From: JBGSMX01 sp963790405 | Lineage (GTDB): Bacteria > Actinomycetota > Coriobacteriia > Anaerosomatales > JAGXFU01 | Assembly: GCA_963790405.1 (NCBI GenBank) | Contig: CAWBOJ010000006.1 | Span: forward strand, 496,001-560,000 | Length of the DNA stretch: 64,000 nt | Direction: 5' to 3' | Shown here: one piece after another, positions 43,942 through 55,489 of the stretch | How the letters are laid out: each line of letters begins with the position of its first letter | How positions within the stretch are numbered: the first letter of the stretch is position 1 | Made by a program: the position numbers and the translations under genes | Notes under the pieces: model-generated | Told to the model about the DNA's origin: nothing | Seen by the model: the letters and a program-made list of their open reading frames with translations, nothing else | Database searches by the model: none

Positions 43942-46483
43942 GTGTCTACGAAGTACGATCCGCACGCGATAGAACCCAAGTGGCAACAGGCGTGGGCGGA
44001 CAGCCGTCTGTATTCGGTCACTGAGGATCCCGACAAGCCCAAGTACTACTTGCTGGAGATGTTCCCGTATCCGAGCGGTGACATCCACATGGGTCACGTG
44101 CGCAACTACACGATTGGCGACGTGGTTGCTCGGCATCTGACGATGCGCGGGTTCAACGTGTTGCACCCGATCGGTTGGGACTCTTTCGGCCTGCCTGCCG
44201 AGAACGCCGCCATCAAGAACGCCACGCATCCGGCAACGTGGACGTATGCGAACATCGAGAAGCAGACCGAGAGCTTCAAGCGGATGGGCTTCAGCTATGA
44301 CTGGGACCGCAAGGTCGTTTCCAGTGACGTGGACTACTACCGTTGGGGCCAGTGGATCTTCCTGAAGTTCTGGGAACGCGGGCTCGTGGAGCGCAAAGCT
44401 TCGCCGGTGAACTGGTGTCCGAGCTGCAAGACCGTGCTCGCCAACGAGCAGGTGCTTGGCGGCGGGGACTGCTGGCGCTGCCACTCGCAGGTCGAGAAGC
44501 GCGACCTGGAGCAGTGGTACTTCAAGATCACCGAATACGCTCAGGAGCTGCTCGACTCGCTCGACGAGATGCCCGGCTGGCCCGAGCGCGTGAAGACCAT
44601 GCAGGCAAACTGGATCGGTCGAAGCGAGGGTGCCGAGGTCAAGTTCGCGCTGTGCGACGCCGACGGCGAGCCGAGCGATGAGACGATCACCGTGTTCACC
44701 ACGCGACCGGACACGTTGTTCGGCTGCTCGTTCTTCCTGCTCGCACCCGAGCACCCGCTCGTGCGCGAGTTCGTTGCAGGGACCGAGTACGAGGCCGGCG
44801 TGAACGCCGTGGTCGCGGGTGCGGCCCGCGAGACCGCGGTCGAGCGTTCGATGGGCGAGCGCGAGAAGAACGGCGCGTTCACGGGTCGCTACGTGGTCAA
44901 CCCCGTCAACGGCGAGAAGGTCCCGGTCTGGGTGAGCGACTACGTGCTCATGGACTACGGCACCGGCGCGGTCATGGCCGTGCCCTGCGGCGACCAGCGC
45001 GACTTCGAGTTCGCGCGCAAGTACGGACTCGACGATCCCGCCGGTCGTGGTGGCCGAGGACGACCCGCTTCTCGGCGAGGTGCGGGAGCGAGACCGAGCG
45101 CGTCATGAACGACGTGCCGTGGGAGGTCGCATACGACGGCCCCGGCATCATGGTGCAGTCCGGCGAGTTCACCGGCATGGCCGGTGGCAAGGCCTCCGAA
45201 GGCATGCACGCGGTGACCGAGTGGTTGCGCGAGCGCAGCGCCGGAGACTTCTCGATCAACTTCCGACTGCGCGACTGGCTCATTTCTCGGCAGCGGTACT
45301 GGGGCAACCCGATCCCGGCGATCCACTGCCCCACGTGCGGGCTCGTGCCGGTACCCGAGGCGGACCTGCCCATCGTGCTTGCCGCGCGATGTGGACATCA
45401 CCAAGGGCGAGACGCTCGCCGACCACCCCGAGTTCTACGAGACCACGTGTCCGAAGTGCGGCGGCGCTGCCAAGCGCGAGACCGACACGATGGACACGTT
45501 CACGTGCTCGAGCTGGTACTACATCCGCTACGCCGACGCGCGCAACGATTCGGCGATCTGGGACAAGGCCAAGGCCGACTACTGGCTGCCGGTCGACCAG
45601 TACATCGGCGGCATCGAGCACGCGATCCTGCACCTGCTGTACTCGCGCTTCTTCACCAAGGTCTTTCGCGACATGGGCATCTGCGAGCTTCGGCGAGCCG
45701 TTCACCAACCTGCTCACGCAAGGCATGGTGAAGATGGACGGCGAGGTCATGAGCAAGTCGAAGGGCAACGTGGTCGCGCCCGAGGACATGATCGCCAAGT
45801 ACGGCTGCGATGCGCTGCGCGCCTACATCCTGTTCATGGCGCCGCCCGACAAGGACCTCGAGTGGTCCTACGAGGGTCTGGACGGCATGTACCGCTGGCT
45901 CGGCCGCGTGTGGCGATTCATCGACGAGATCTGCCGAGGAAGTCGCGGGCGGTTGCGGTGTCGCCGCTTCCGGTGACGAGGCCGCCAAGACACTGCACCG
46001 CGAGATGCACCGCGTGATCGGCAAGGTCACGGACGACATCGGCGGGTTCCAGCTCAACACCTCGATCGCGGCGATGATGGAGCTTACGAACGCGGCGTAC
46101 GACTACCGCAAGTCCGTGGCTGAGGGTTCGCGCGACCTGCCGCTGCTCGGCCAGGTCGCCGAGACGCTCACGCTGCTGCTCGCGCCCTACGTGCCGCACA
46201 TGGCCGAGGAGCTGTGGAGCGAGGTGCTGGGGCGTGACGGCTCGGTGCATCGCGCAGGAGTGGCCGGTCTTCGACGCGTCGGCCGCAGCTGCCGAGGTCG
46301 TGCAGATCGTCGTGCAGGTCAATGGCAAGGTGCGCGGCAAGATCGAGATCGATGTGGATTCGCCTGAGGAAGACGTGATTGCCGCGGCGCTGACTGAGGT
46401 CGCGTCCGCACGTCGAGGGCAAAGACGTGAAGAAGGTCGTCGTCGTCCCCGGCAAGCTCGTGAGCGTAGTCGTCGCAGGGTAA
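43942..46483 (+). CDS. leuS: Leucyl-tRNA synthetase (seven single-base frameshifts)
   Basis: 844 residues after repair, the normal size. Class I synthetase charging tRNA-Leu. HMGH in SGDIHMGHVRNYTI (about residue 45-58) and MSKSKGN (the KMSKS loop) near residue 607 are present, with the editing domain TTRPDTLFG between. The first 1.1 kb is intact. Extra bases then occur at about 45039, 45089, 45381, 45684, 45934, 46251 and 46402. Deleting all seven makes the length an exact multiple of three and gives a continuous LeuS to the TAA at 46481. The GTG at 43942 has TGGAGG upstream. As an essential single gene it is unlikely to be truly broken. Confidence 0.93.
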
Positions 46484-46541
46484 GACCTCGTTCAGATTCG
46501 GCTTGTGTCGATCGGGCACAGTGCACCAAGAAGAATTCGCG

Positions 46542-46571
46542 GCGCCCCCTCCGCTCTTCGGGAGGGGGCGC
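46542..46571 (+). terminator. GC-rich hairpin between leuS and comEA that contains the comEA ribosome-binding site
   Basis: Perfect 11-bp stem, GCGCCCCCTCC with GGAGGGGGCGC, around an eight-base loop. No T-run follows. Its right arm (46561-46571) is also the only Shine-Dalgarno candidate for comEA, 6 bases before the ATG. It may terminate leuS transcription, block comEA translation, or both. Confidence 0.6.
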
Positions 46572-46576
46572 TGTTC

Positions 46577-47304
46577 ATGTCCACGGTGCGCGAGAGCTGG
46601 GATGAGCTCACGGCTCGAGCTGGGTTGTCGCGAGTGTCACCACGCGTCGTGGTCATCATCGCTGTGGTGGCCGTCGCGGCGTGCGGGTGGGCGCTGTGGG
46701 GAAAGCCTGCGGGGGACGCTGCGGAGTTCTCGTACGAATCCGCAGCGGCATCGTCGGGGGAGGCGGACGCGGCTGCGCCACAGGCAAACGGGGGCGACTC
46801 CGGTTCGGCTACCGCGCAACCTTCGGGCGAGACGTCGGTGGTAGTACATGTGGCCGGAGCAGTACTGCATCCGGGTATCGTCCGGCTCACGCCGGGAGCG
46901 CGGGTGGCGGATGCGCTCGAGCAGGCGGGCGGTGCCATCTGTAGAAGCAGCACTCGATGCGGTGAACCTGGCGCGCGTGCTCTCTGATGGCGAGCAGATC
47001 TACATCCCGACTCAGGACGAACTCGCCACCGGGTCCGGATCGCCGGGTGTCGAAGGCGGTGCCGGGTTTGGGGCCTCGGCTCCGGGTGCAGTCGCAATCA
47101 GGCTCCTCGGGCGTGGTGAACATCAACACCGCCGATGTCGCGCAGCTCGACACGCTGCCGGGTGTGGGCCCTTCGACCGCCGAGAAGATCGTGGCCGACC
47201 GAGAAGCCAACGGGCCGTTTGCGACACCGGAAGACCTCATGCGCGTGTCCGGGATCGGTGAGAAACGCCTTGAGGAGCTTCGAGACCTGATAACGACTCA
47301 GTGA
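46577..47304 (+). CDS. comEA: Competence protein ComEA (two frameshifts)
   Basis: 241 residues after repair. One membrane helix (about 21-41), a Ser/Ala/Gly-rich spacer, an SLBB domain (VVVHVAGAVLHPGIVRLTPGARV, about 85-150), a second spacer, and a C-terminal helix-hairpin-helix DNA-binding domain with NINTADVAQLDTLPGVGPSTAEKI. ComEA is the surface receptor for incoming DNA. Extra bases near 46940 and 47094-47097 break the frame; both lie where one frame ends and the next resumes the family pattern. Overlaps comEC by 4 bases. Confidence 0.9.
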
Positions 47305-49697
47305 GCAGCGAGAAGACAGGGTGGCAGCCTGAGGATGATCGCTTCGCGGTGCGACCATCGCTTCCGCCGCTGCTCTGGGCGACGGTGGTCGTGTGGGTCG
47401 GGTTGCGCATCGGCGAGTGGATGGCCTGGAGCGAGGGGGGTGGGGACTGGCTGTCGCGTCGGATCGTGGCGGTGGGCATTGCATCTGCAGTCGCACTTGC
47501 GGTGTCGAGCGTAGCGAGCGGTGTAGCACGTTGCAGTTCAGGTGCCCAGGCCAGCAGCGGGGTTCGCTTGACAGCCGTCATGCTTGGGCTGGCCCTGGTC
47601 TGCGGAATCGGCGTTGGCGTGGCGGCCTGGGGCTCGTACGAGGCGCGGATCGAGGTTCTGGCGACACGACCTGCCGGAGAGTGGAAGATGGCCGTCACCG
47701 CAGATGCGCGCGCGACGGACTTCAGCTCGCTGGTCGAGGGCAAGGTGCTCGAAGGCCCGGGTCGTGGCGCTACCGTCACCGTGATGTTGCCACGTGATGC
47801 CGAGTGTGAGCCGCTGTGTGGCGATGTCATCCAGGTTGGCGGGAGGTTCAAGCCCACCGCGGGCGACTACGCGCGAAACGACCGGCAACGACAAGTCTCC
47901 GGTGCGGTGCAGGCGTGGTCGGCTGAAGTTGTCGGCCACGCGTCAGGGCCGTCGGGGTGGCTTGCCTCCACGCGAAGAGAGTTGCTCGGCCGCTTGGAAC
48001 GTGTGCCTGGTGACGGCGGAGCCCTGCTTGCAGCGATGCTCGCGGGCTATCGCGGGCGCGTGGCGGGAACCCAGGTCGAAGCCGACTTCCGGGCGGCGGG
48101 ACTGTCGCACGTGTTGGCTGTGTCGGGCACGCACCTCGCCGTTGTCGCATGGGCGACAGGTGCTGCCGCAAGCGCGTGTGGCGCAGGGCGCAAAGGCCGC
48201 TGGGCCGCAATCGTGGGTGCGGCGCTACTGTTCACGCTGTTCACGGGCGCACACGCGTCGACGGTTCGTGCGTCGATGATGGTCGTGGCGACGTGCGCTG
48301 CGACTCTTGTCGGTCGACGCCACGACGCACTAGGTGCGTTGTCCGCGACGGTACTGGGCATGCTTCTGTACGCCCCCGAGCTTGCGTTTTCGGTAGGTCT
48401 TGCGCTTTCGGCAAGCGCGGTCGCTGCTCTCGTGGTGTTTTCGCCCCTTGCCGAGGAGTGGATCGCCGCAGTACTGCCCTGGCGTGCGCGGAAGGTGGCA
48501 TCTGCACCGGCAGTGGCGCTGGTCGCACACACTGCGACAACGCCGATCGTTGCTACGACCTTCGGCACGCTTGCGACGTTGGGACCGCTTGCGAACATCA
48601 TGTGCATACCGCTCGTGACACTGGCGTTGTGGCTGGGCTGTGTGGGCGCAATCTGTGGTGCGCTCGTTGCCCGGCTCGGTGAGATGATCTTGCGCCTGGC
48701 TGGAGGCGTTCTCGGAATATGCGCGGCGCTTGCGCATCGCGTGGCGGCAACTCCAGGGGCGGTCGTCTCAACGGCGGCGAGCGGTCCGGCGCTTGCCCTG
48801 GCTGCGATCGCAGGGATGGCGTTCGCCTGGGTGCGCTGGCCACGGCCGGCGCGGCGAGGGCTGCTCCGCGGCGGGTTCGCACTTGCGACGTGCGTGGCGC
48901 TACTGCCGGTGATCGCGCTGCCCTCGTCGGCCGGAGCGAGAATCGTGGTCATTGATGTCGGCCAAGGGGATGCGATTCTGGTACAGGATGGGTCGGCCTG
49001 CCTGCTCGTCGACACCGGCGAAGATCCCGAGGTGCTGCGCGCGGCGCTTGGTCGGCTTGGCGTACGGCATCTCGATGCAGTGGTTCTGACCCACGCACAC
49101 GAGGATCATACGGGTGGGCTGGCCGGGTTGCGGGGAACGTGCTCGGTCGATGGCGTGTTCGCACCCGAAGCCAGCCTCGACGAATTCGCGCCGCTTGCCG
49201 AGACGGCCGCCGCTCTCACGGGCCATGCGCCAGCTGCGGAAGCAATCGCGGGGCTGAAGACGGGCGATGCTTTCAACGTCGGGAGTTTCGGCCTTGAGGT
49301 GTTGTGGCCTGATGCGGACACGCGGGTGGACGACACCAACGACGGCAGCATCGTGCTTGATGTGACCAAGGGTGAGTTCTCGGCATTGTTGACGGGCGAT
49401 GCGGAAAACGGCGTGTACGAGCGACTCGCTCGGGAAGACCGGCTGCCGCGTGTCGATGTCCTGAAGGTGCCGCACCACGGCAGTGAGCAGGGGATCGACG
49501 AGGACACGCTTGCGGTGATGCGTCCGCGTATCGCGATCATCAGCGTTGGAACGGGCAATGACTTCGGGCATCCGAATCCCGATACCCTTCGCATACTCCA
49601 GGCTGCCGGATGTGTAGTATTGCGTACAGATGAATCAGGCGACGTGTTCGTGGAAGTAGCGGGCGGGGGTTTCGAGGTTAGATCTGCCGGTCGCTAG
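47301..49697 (+). CDS. comEC: DNA internalisation-related competence protein ComEC/Rec2
   Basis: 798 residues and intact. N-terminal DUF4131-type region with early membrane helices, an OB-like part (about 110-190), the Competence domain with FRAAGLSHVLAVSGTHLAVV near residue 265 and many helices, and a C-terminal metallo-beta-lactamase domain with THAHEDHTGGL near residue 599 and VLKVPHHGSEQG. ComEC forms the membrane channel for single-stranded DNA, and the MBL domain may degrade the other strand. The GTG overlaps comEA. Confidence 0.96.
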   Translation: MSSEKTGWQPEDDRFAVRPSLPPLLWATVVVWVGLRIGEWMAWSEGGGDWLSRRIVAVGIASAVALAVSSVASGVARCSSGAQASSGVRLTAVMLGLALVCGIGVGVAAWGSYEARIEVLATRPAGEWKMAVTADARATDFSSLVEGKVLEGPGRGATVTVMLPRDAECEPLCGDVIQVGGRFKPTAGDYARNDRQRQVSGAVQAWSAEVVGHASGPSGWLASTRRELLGRLERVPGDGGALLAAMLAGYRGRVAGTQVEADFRAAGLSHVLAVSGTHLAVVAWATGAAASACGAGRKGRWAAIVGAALLFTLFTGAHASTVRASMMVVATCAATLVGRRHDALGALSATVLGMLLYAPELAFSVGLALSASAVAALVVFSPLAEEWIAAVLPWRARKVASAPAVALVAHTATTPIVATTFGTLATLGPLANIMCIPLVTLALWLGCVGAICGALVARLGEMILRLAGGVLGICAALAHRVAATPGAVVSTAASGPALALAAIAGMAFAWVRWPRPARRGLLRGGFALATCVALLPVIALPSSAGARIVVIDVGQGDAILVQDGSACLLVDTGEDPEVLRAALGRLGVRHLDAVVLTHAHEDHTGGLAGLRGTCSVDGVFAPEASLDEFAPLAETAAALTGHAPAAEAIAGLKTGDAFNVGSFGLEVLWPDADTRVDDTNDGSIVLDVTKGEFSALLTGDAENGVYERLAREDRLPRVDVLKVPHHGSEQGIDEDTLAVMRPRIAIISVGTGNDFGHPNPDTLRILQAAGCVVLRTDESGDVFVEVAGGGFEVRSAGR

Positions 49698-49700
49698 AAT
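49671..49700 (+). promoter_or_regulatory. Candidate promoter of the CWB2 gene, overlapping the comEC stop
   Basis: TTCGAG (49671-49676), 18-base spacer, TAGAAT (49695-49700); the -10 includes the comEC stop codon. It lies about 80 bases before the ATG. Confidence 0.4.
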
Positions 49701-49781
49701 TGCGAGCAGCGTGTCGACGGCCAAAGGTCGCAACCGGAAGACATGCAGCTTCGAGGGGCATGGCACGGAAGGGGAGGTCCG

Positions 49782-51329
49782 ATGGGATTCAGATGCTTTC
49801 TTCGTGTGACGATGTGCACCTTCGCAACGGCGTGCATGTTGGCGCCTGCGGCCGCTGGTGCGATGACCATCAGCGGCACCGTGATTGACGGCGAGACCGC
49901 CGATCCACTCGCGGGGGTTGAGGTGACTGCCTACCCGGCGGCGGATGCATGGAGTGATGACGGAGTCTACCCGAGTGGGTATGCGTCATGGACTGCCACG
50001 ACGGATGCAACTGGCACCTACAGCATCGAAGGACTCGCGAGCGCGGACTACGTGGTTTCCTTCAGCGACGTCGGAAACACCTATCGCGATCTGACCTGGC
50101 CTCAAAGCACACTGCCGGTTCCAATTGCGTATGCCGTTCCAGCGGACTACACCAATCCCGTTGACGCCGAGTTGTATCCCTTCCAGTCCATTATCGACGC
50201 GCGTGTGGAGCGTCTGGCGGGATCGAACCGGTATCGCACTGCAATGGAAGTTGTGAGATCGACGTTCATATCTGCAGAGACTGCTGTCCTCGTGAGCGGC
50301 GAGGACTTCCCCGATGCGCTGTGTGCGACGCCTCTTGCTGGCGTCTACGACGCTCCACTGCTGCTGACGAAGAAGGACTCACTTCCCCCGGGTCTGACGG
50401 ACCTGTTGAAGGATCTGGGCGTGGCCAAGGTCTTCATCGTTGGGGGAGAGACCGTAGTCTCGGCGAACATCGAGACCCAGCTTCGCTCTGCAGGATTCAA
50501 GGAAATCGAGCGTATTGCCGGTGCGAGTCGCTACCATACGTCGTCGCTCGTGGCACGGAAAGTCTGCGCGATCAGCGGGATGTTTCCCTTCTTGTGTCGC
50601 GGCGATGACTTCGCCGACGCACTCGCTGCTGGTCCAATCGCCTATCAGTATGGAATGCCGATTCTACTGACGAAACCGCAGGTCTTGTCGGTGGGTCCGG
50701 CCTGGAAGGAAATCAGCAAGGAGACCGGCAGCTTCGTGATTGTCGTCGGAGGAGAGAATGCGATTCAGGACGAGGTCCTCGGCGATCTCGAGGACTGGTC
50801 GTGGTCCGACGACTACCGCTTCACTCGCTTCGCAGGCGCGGATCGTTACGACACTGCGTCTCAGCTGGCAGATGCATTGGTGCCGTATCGCGACATCTAT
50901 GGGCTGGCTACGGGCAAGGACTTTCCGGATGCCCTGGCCGGCGGTGCTGCGATCGGACGGTGGCGCGGCGTGCTACTGCTGACGAAGCCGGAGAGCCTGA
51001 GCCGGGTAACAGGCAATCACCTGTACTCGGCTCGCGCGGATATTTCGTGGCTTGAGGTTCTCGGCGGGCCCATGGCAATCAACGACACCGTGATGGATCA
51101 GGCATACCTGAAACTCGGGAACGCGTTTCGTGACTTCGATCAGGAGAAGATCGTGTCGCGGGGCACGCTTGCGAAAGCCCCGTTCACGACCTCGCTGAAC
51201 GCGTGCGATATCGGGGTGAGCGAGGTCGGTGTCTACGCCACGTCACACGTGGTTGTGCTGGCGACTCCAGCCGGCGATGTGGCACCGGACTTCGACATCT
51301 CGAGCCTCGATTGGAGCGTTTACAGGTAG
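49782..51329 (+). CDS. Secreted cell-wall-binding repeat 2 (CWB2) protein with an N-terminal CNA-B/carboxypeptidase-regulatory-like domain
   Basis: 515 residues. A signal peptide (1-27, with ATACMLAPAAAGA) is followed by one Ig-like domain of the CarboxypepD_reg/CNA-B type (about 28-125: TISGTVIDGETADPLAGVEVTAY, DATGTYSIEGL). Three CWB2 repeats (PF04122) then occupy about 140-430, each with a RLAGSNRYRTA / RIAGASRYHTS / RFAGADRYDTA start and a GGE...V loop. CWB2 triplets bind anionic wall polymers non-covalently. A short C-terminal domain follows. ATG at 49782 is preceded by GGGGAGG. No sortase motif seen. Confidence 0.88.
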   Translation: MGFRCFLRVTMCTFATACMLAPAAAGAMTISGTVIDGETADPLAGVEVTAYPAADAWSDDGVYPSGYASWTATTDATGTYSIEGLASADYVVSFSDVGNTYRDLTWPQSTLPVPIAYAVPADYTNPVDAELYPFQSIIDARVERLAGSNRYRTAMEVVRSTFISAETAVLVSGEDFPDALCATPLAGVYDAPLLLTKKDSLPPGLTDLLKDLGVAKVFIVGGETVVSANIETQLRSAGFKEIERIAGASRYHTSSLVARKVCAISGMFPFLCRGDDFADALAAGPIAYQYGMPILLTKPQVLSVGPAWKEISKETGSFVIVVGGENAIQDEVLGDLEDWSWSDDYRFTRFAGADRYDTASQLADALVPYRDIYGLATGKDFPDALAGGAAIGRWRGVLLLTKPESLSRVTGNHLYSARADISWLEVLGGPMAINDTVMDQAYLKLGNAFRDFDQEKIVSRGTLAKAPFTTSLNACDIGVSEVGVYATSHVVVLATPAGDVAPDFDISSLDWSVYR

Positions 51330-51436
51330 CCGGTAACACAAGAGCACTGAAACCGGCCCGGGGTCGGTCCGTCTTTCGACTATCATGCGAGAGTGTGGAC
51401 CGGCCCTCGGCATCGATTGGACCGCAAAGAACCGAC

Positions 51437-52415
51437 ATGGCAGATCTCTCAGACCTCAAACCGGTGTATCTCATTTTCGGTCCCGAGCAACTGCTGCTCG
51501 ACCAAGGCGTGAACCGTCTGAAGAAGCGCCTTGTCGATGCTACGGACGCTGACCTGGACTTCAACCTCGACATGTTCGACGGAGAGAACACCGAGGCGTC
51601 GCAGATCATAGCGGCCGCGAACACGCTGCCGTTCATGTCGGAGCGGCGACTGGTCATCGTGCGCAACGCCGACAAGATGCCGGCGGACGGTCTGGGCGAG
51701 CTTGCGGACTACTCGGCAGATCCGAACCCCGACACGATCCTCGTTCTCGTCGCTACGAAGATGGCCAAGAATCTGCGGATCTACAAAGCGATCGACAAAC
51801 TCAAGGGAGTTGCCGAGTACAAAGCGCCCGCGAAGCGCGACTACCCCAAGACGGTCGTAGGGATGTTCGCCGAGCGCGGGCGCAAGGTCGGGCTCGAGGC
51901 TGCCGAGGTGCTCGTGCGGGCGGTCGGGCTCGATCTGCAGAAGCTGTCGGTTGAGATCGACAAAGTCATCGCTTTCACCGGCGAGGAGACCACGCTTTCG
52001 CGCCACGACATCGAGCAGGTCATGTCGACCACGGCGCCCTACGTCGATCTTCGACTTCCTCGATGCGGTGGGCGGACGGGACTGTCGCAGCGCGCTGCGG
52101 CTGCTTGCGGACCTTCTCGGCGAGGGGGAGTCGATCTTCGGCATCCACGCGATGTCGGTGCGACACGTTCGCAACCTGATGAGCGTTCGCGCGCTGCTGG
52201 ATCGCCCGGACGGTGTCCGTGCACCTGATGCGATCGCTCGCGAGGCGGGACTGATCCCGTGGCAGGCGCGCAACATGATGCGTCAGGCGGATCGTTTCAC
52301 TGCCGAGGAGCTCATCGATGCGCTGCGCGGTGCGGCCGAAAGCGAAGCGGGAATGAAAACGAGCCGGGATGCCCGACTCGTGTTCGAACGCTGGTTGGTC
52401 TCAGTTTGTGGCTGA
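51437..52415 (+). CDS. holA: DNA polymerase III subunit delta (one frameshift)
   Basis: 325 residues after repair. Clamp-loader wrench subunit opening the beta clamp. YLIFGPEQLLLDQGVNRL at the N-terminus, FNLDMFDGENTEASQIIAAANTLPFMSERRLVIV and the helical C-terminal collar with AREAGLIPWQARNMMRQA are typical. An extra G near 52046 is corrected to APYVIFDFLDAVGG. holA following comEC and preceding rpsT (here convergent) is a common arrangement. Confidence 0.92.
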
Positions 52416-52444
52416 GCACACGGTGATACCGAGGCTGGAAGCGT

Positions 52445-52711
52445 CTAGCCTTCCATCCGATTGACTTGCTTGGTGATCGAAGACTTGTGATTTGCTGCCG
52501 TGTTCTTGTGAATGACGCCTTTGGTGGCTGCCTTGTCGATCAGGCGAGAGGCCGACAGAGCGGCGTCTTTGGCCGCGACTGCGTCACCAGCGGTGATGGC
52601 CTCGTCGACCTTCTTGGTCTCGGTCTTGATGCGAGACTTGACGGCCTTGTTGCGCAGGCGCGCCTTCTCGTTGGTGAGCACGCGCTTCTTCTGGCTTTTG
52701 ATATTCGGCAC
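52445..52711 (-). CDS. rpsT: 30S ribosomal protein S20
   Basis: 88 residues, intact, standard length. NIKSQKKRVLTNEKARLRNKAVKSRIKT at the start and KGVIHKNTAANHKSSITKQVNRM at the end match S20, a 16S rRNA-binding primary assembly protein. GTG at 52711 with GAGAGG upstream. Convergent with holA, which ends 29 bases away; a weak hairpin (52436-52455) lies between. Confidence 0.97.
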   Translation of the reverse strand: MPNIKSQKKRVLTNEKARLRNKAVKSRIKTETKKVDEAITAGDAVAAKDAALSASRLIDKAATKGVIHKNTAANHKSSITKQVNRMEG

Positions 52712-52823
52712 TTGGTACGTTCCTCTCAGCTAACGATGGTGCCCGTCGCAGTGGGGTGCTGACGAACCCTGCAATGCTAGCACACGGCGTCGGGCGGTGC
52801 CAGAGCACAGTAGGCGGGCGTGT

Positions 52824-53267
52824 TCAGTCTCCCATCGCGCGGATGTCGAATCCAGCGGCGAACGGGTCGATGTAGCGTAGACCGTGGACAGGGTCTCGGG
52901 TGTCTTCGGTGATGATCGCGCTACAGCGTGCTTCAAGCGCCGCAGCGCAGATCTGCGCGTCCCAGTAGGAGATCTGGTGAGATTCCCATACGTCGAGCGT
53001 GGATTGCACCATTGAGGGGGATAGGGGGACAACCGGCCATTGCTCGAGGATGATCCGGCCGTGCTCGGCGACGCGATGACGCTCCTTGGCGGTTGAGATG
53101 CGGCGCGATGTGGCCACAACAAACTCGCTCACGACCTGGGCTGAGATCACGCCGCGTGCGGTAGCCAGCAGGTACTCAAGCACGTCTCTGGATCTGCGCA
53201 TCTTGAATGGGTCGGCTGGATCGATGGCGTAGACGAATAGGTTCGTGTCTGCGAACAGAAGTGTCAC
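52824..53267 (-). CDS. PIN-domain ribonuclease toxin (VapC-like)
   Basis: 147 residues. Acidic active-site residues are visible: FADTNLFVYAID (D7), SAQVVSEFVVA (E), SYWDAQICAAA (D) and ITEDTRD (D), the four-carboxylate PIN arrangement. GTG at 53267 overlaps the stop of the ribbon-helix-helix gene by 4 bases, the standard antitoxin-then-toxin order. Likely cleaves RNA; target unknown. Confidence 0.88.
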   Translation of the reverse strand: MTLLFADTNLFVYAIDPADPFKMRRSRDVLEYLLATARGVISAQVVSEFVVATSRRISTAKERHRVAEHGRIILEQWPVVPLSPSMVQSTLDVWESHQISYWDAQICAAALEARCSAIITEDTRDPVHGLRYIDPFAAGFDIRAMGD

Positions 53268-53551
53268 GATGATCCACTAGGACGCCTCGGGAGTGGGTCA
53301 TGCAAGCCTTCGCGGTCCCACGGCTCGATGCCGCCAGACGCTGCGATGAACTCGGCGAACTGCGCGGTGTGCTTGCGCCACGACTCCACCCTCGCCTGGC
53401 GGCCGTGTCGAACGGCCTCGGCGTCGTAGGATTCATCAATTGCGTTGCGGATCAGTTCGGACTCCGTCTTTCCGGTCCGGTCTGCGGCAGCCTTGAGAAT
53501 CTCGTCCTGCCGAGGATCAAGGTATATCTGCTTGCGTACCATGCGCGCCAC
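53264..53551 (-). CDS. Ribbon-helix-helix (CopG/VapB-like) antitoxin
   Basis: 95 residues. The N-terminal RHH fold is seen in RKQIYLDPRQDEILKAAADRTGKTESELIRNAI (about residues 6-38), a DNA-binding antitoxin domain. The rest should wrap the toxin. An ATG at 53542 is an alternative start. The palindrome at 53602-53619 upstream is a likely operator. The module sits between rpsT and lepA, divergent from lepA. Confidence 0.83.
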   Translation of the reverse strand: MARMVRKQIYLDPRQDEILKAAADRTGKTESELIRNAIDESYDAEAVRHGRQARVESWRKHTAQFAEFIAASGGIEPWDREGLHDPLPRRPSGSS

Positions 53552-53601
53552 GATAACGACACCGCCTTCCGGAATCCCAAGGAGTTTGTGAACGTCACGG
53601 T

Positions 53602-53619
53602 GATGTATAAGTGTACATC
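53602..53619. promoter_or_regulatory. Palindromic operator candidate of the toxin-antitoxin pair
   Basis: GATGTA-TAAGTG-TACATC, perfect six-base arms, 50 bases upstream of the antitoxin start and AT-rich compared with its surroundings. RHH antitoxins commonly repress their own promoter at such sites; it also faces the lepA promoter region. Confidence 0.5.
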
Positions 53620-53684
53620 GTATTCGTGGATGAGCGCCCGTCCACCTCGCCAGCCCTCGCCCAACCCTGTTAACATAGGCGGCT

Positions 53685-55481
<1,797 letters not shown>

Positions 55482-55489
<8 letters not shown>

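Noticed and set aside
45039..46402. Programmed +1 frameshifting throughout leuS
   Set aside because: Seven sites with no shared slippery codon or stimulatory element; sequence error is far more economical.
52436..52455. Small hairpin TGGAAG/CTTCCA at the rpsT stop
   Set aside because: Only six base pairs and no T-run; too weak to call a terminator.
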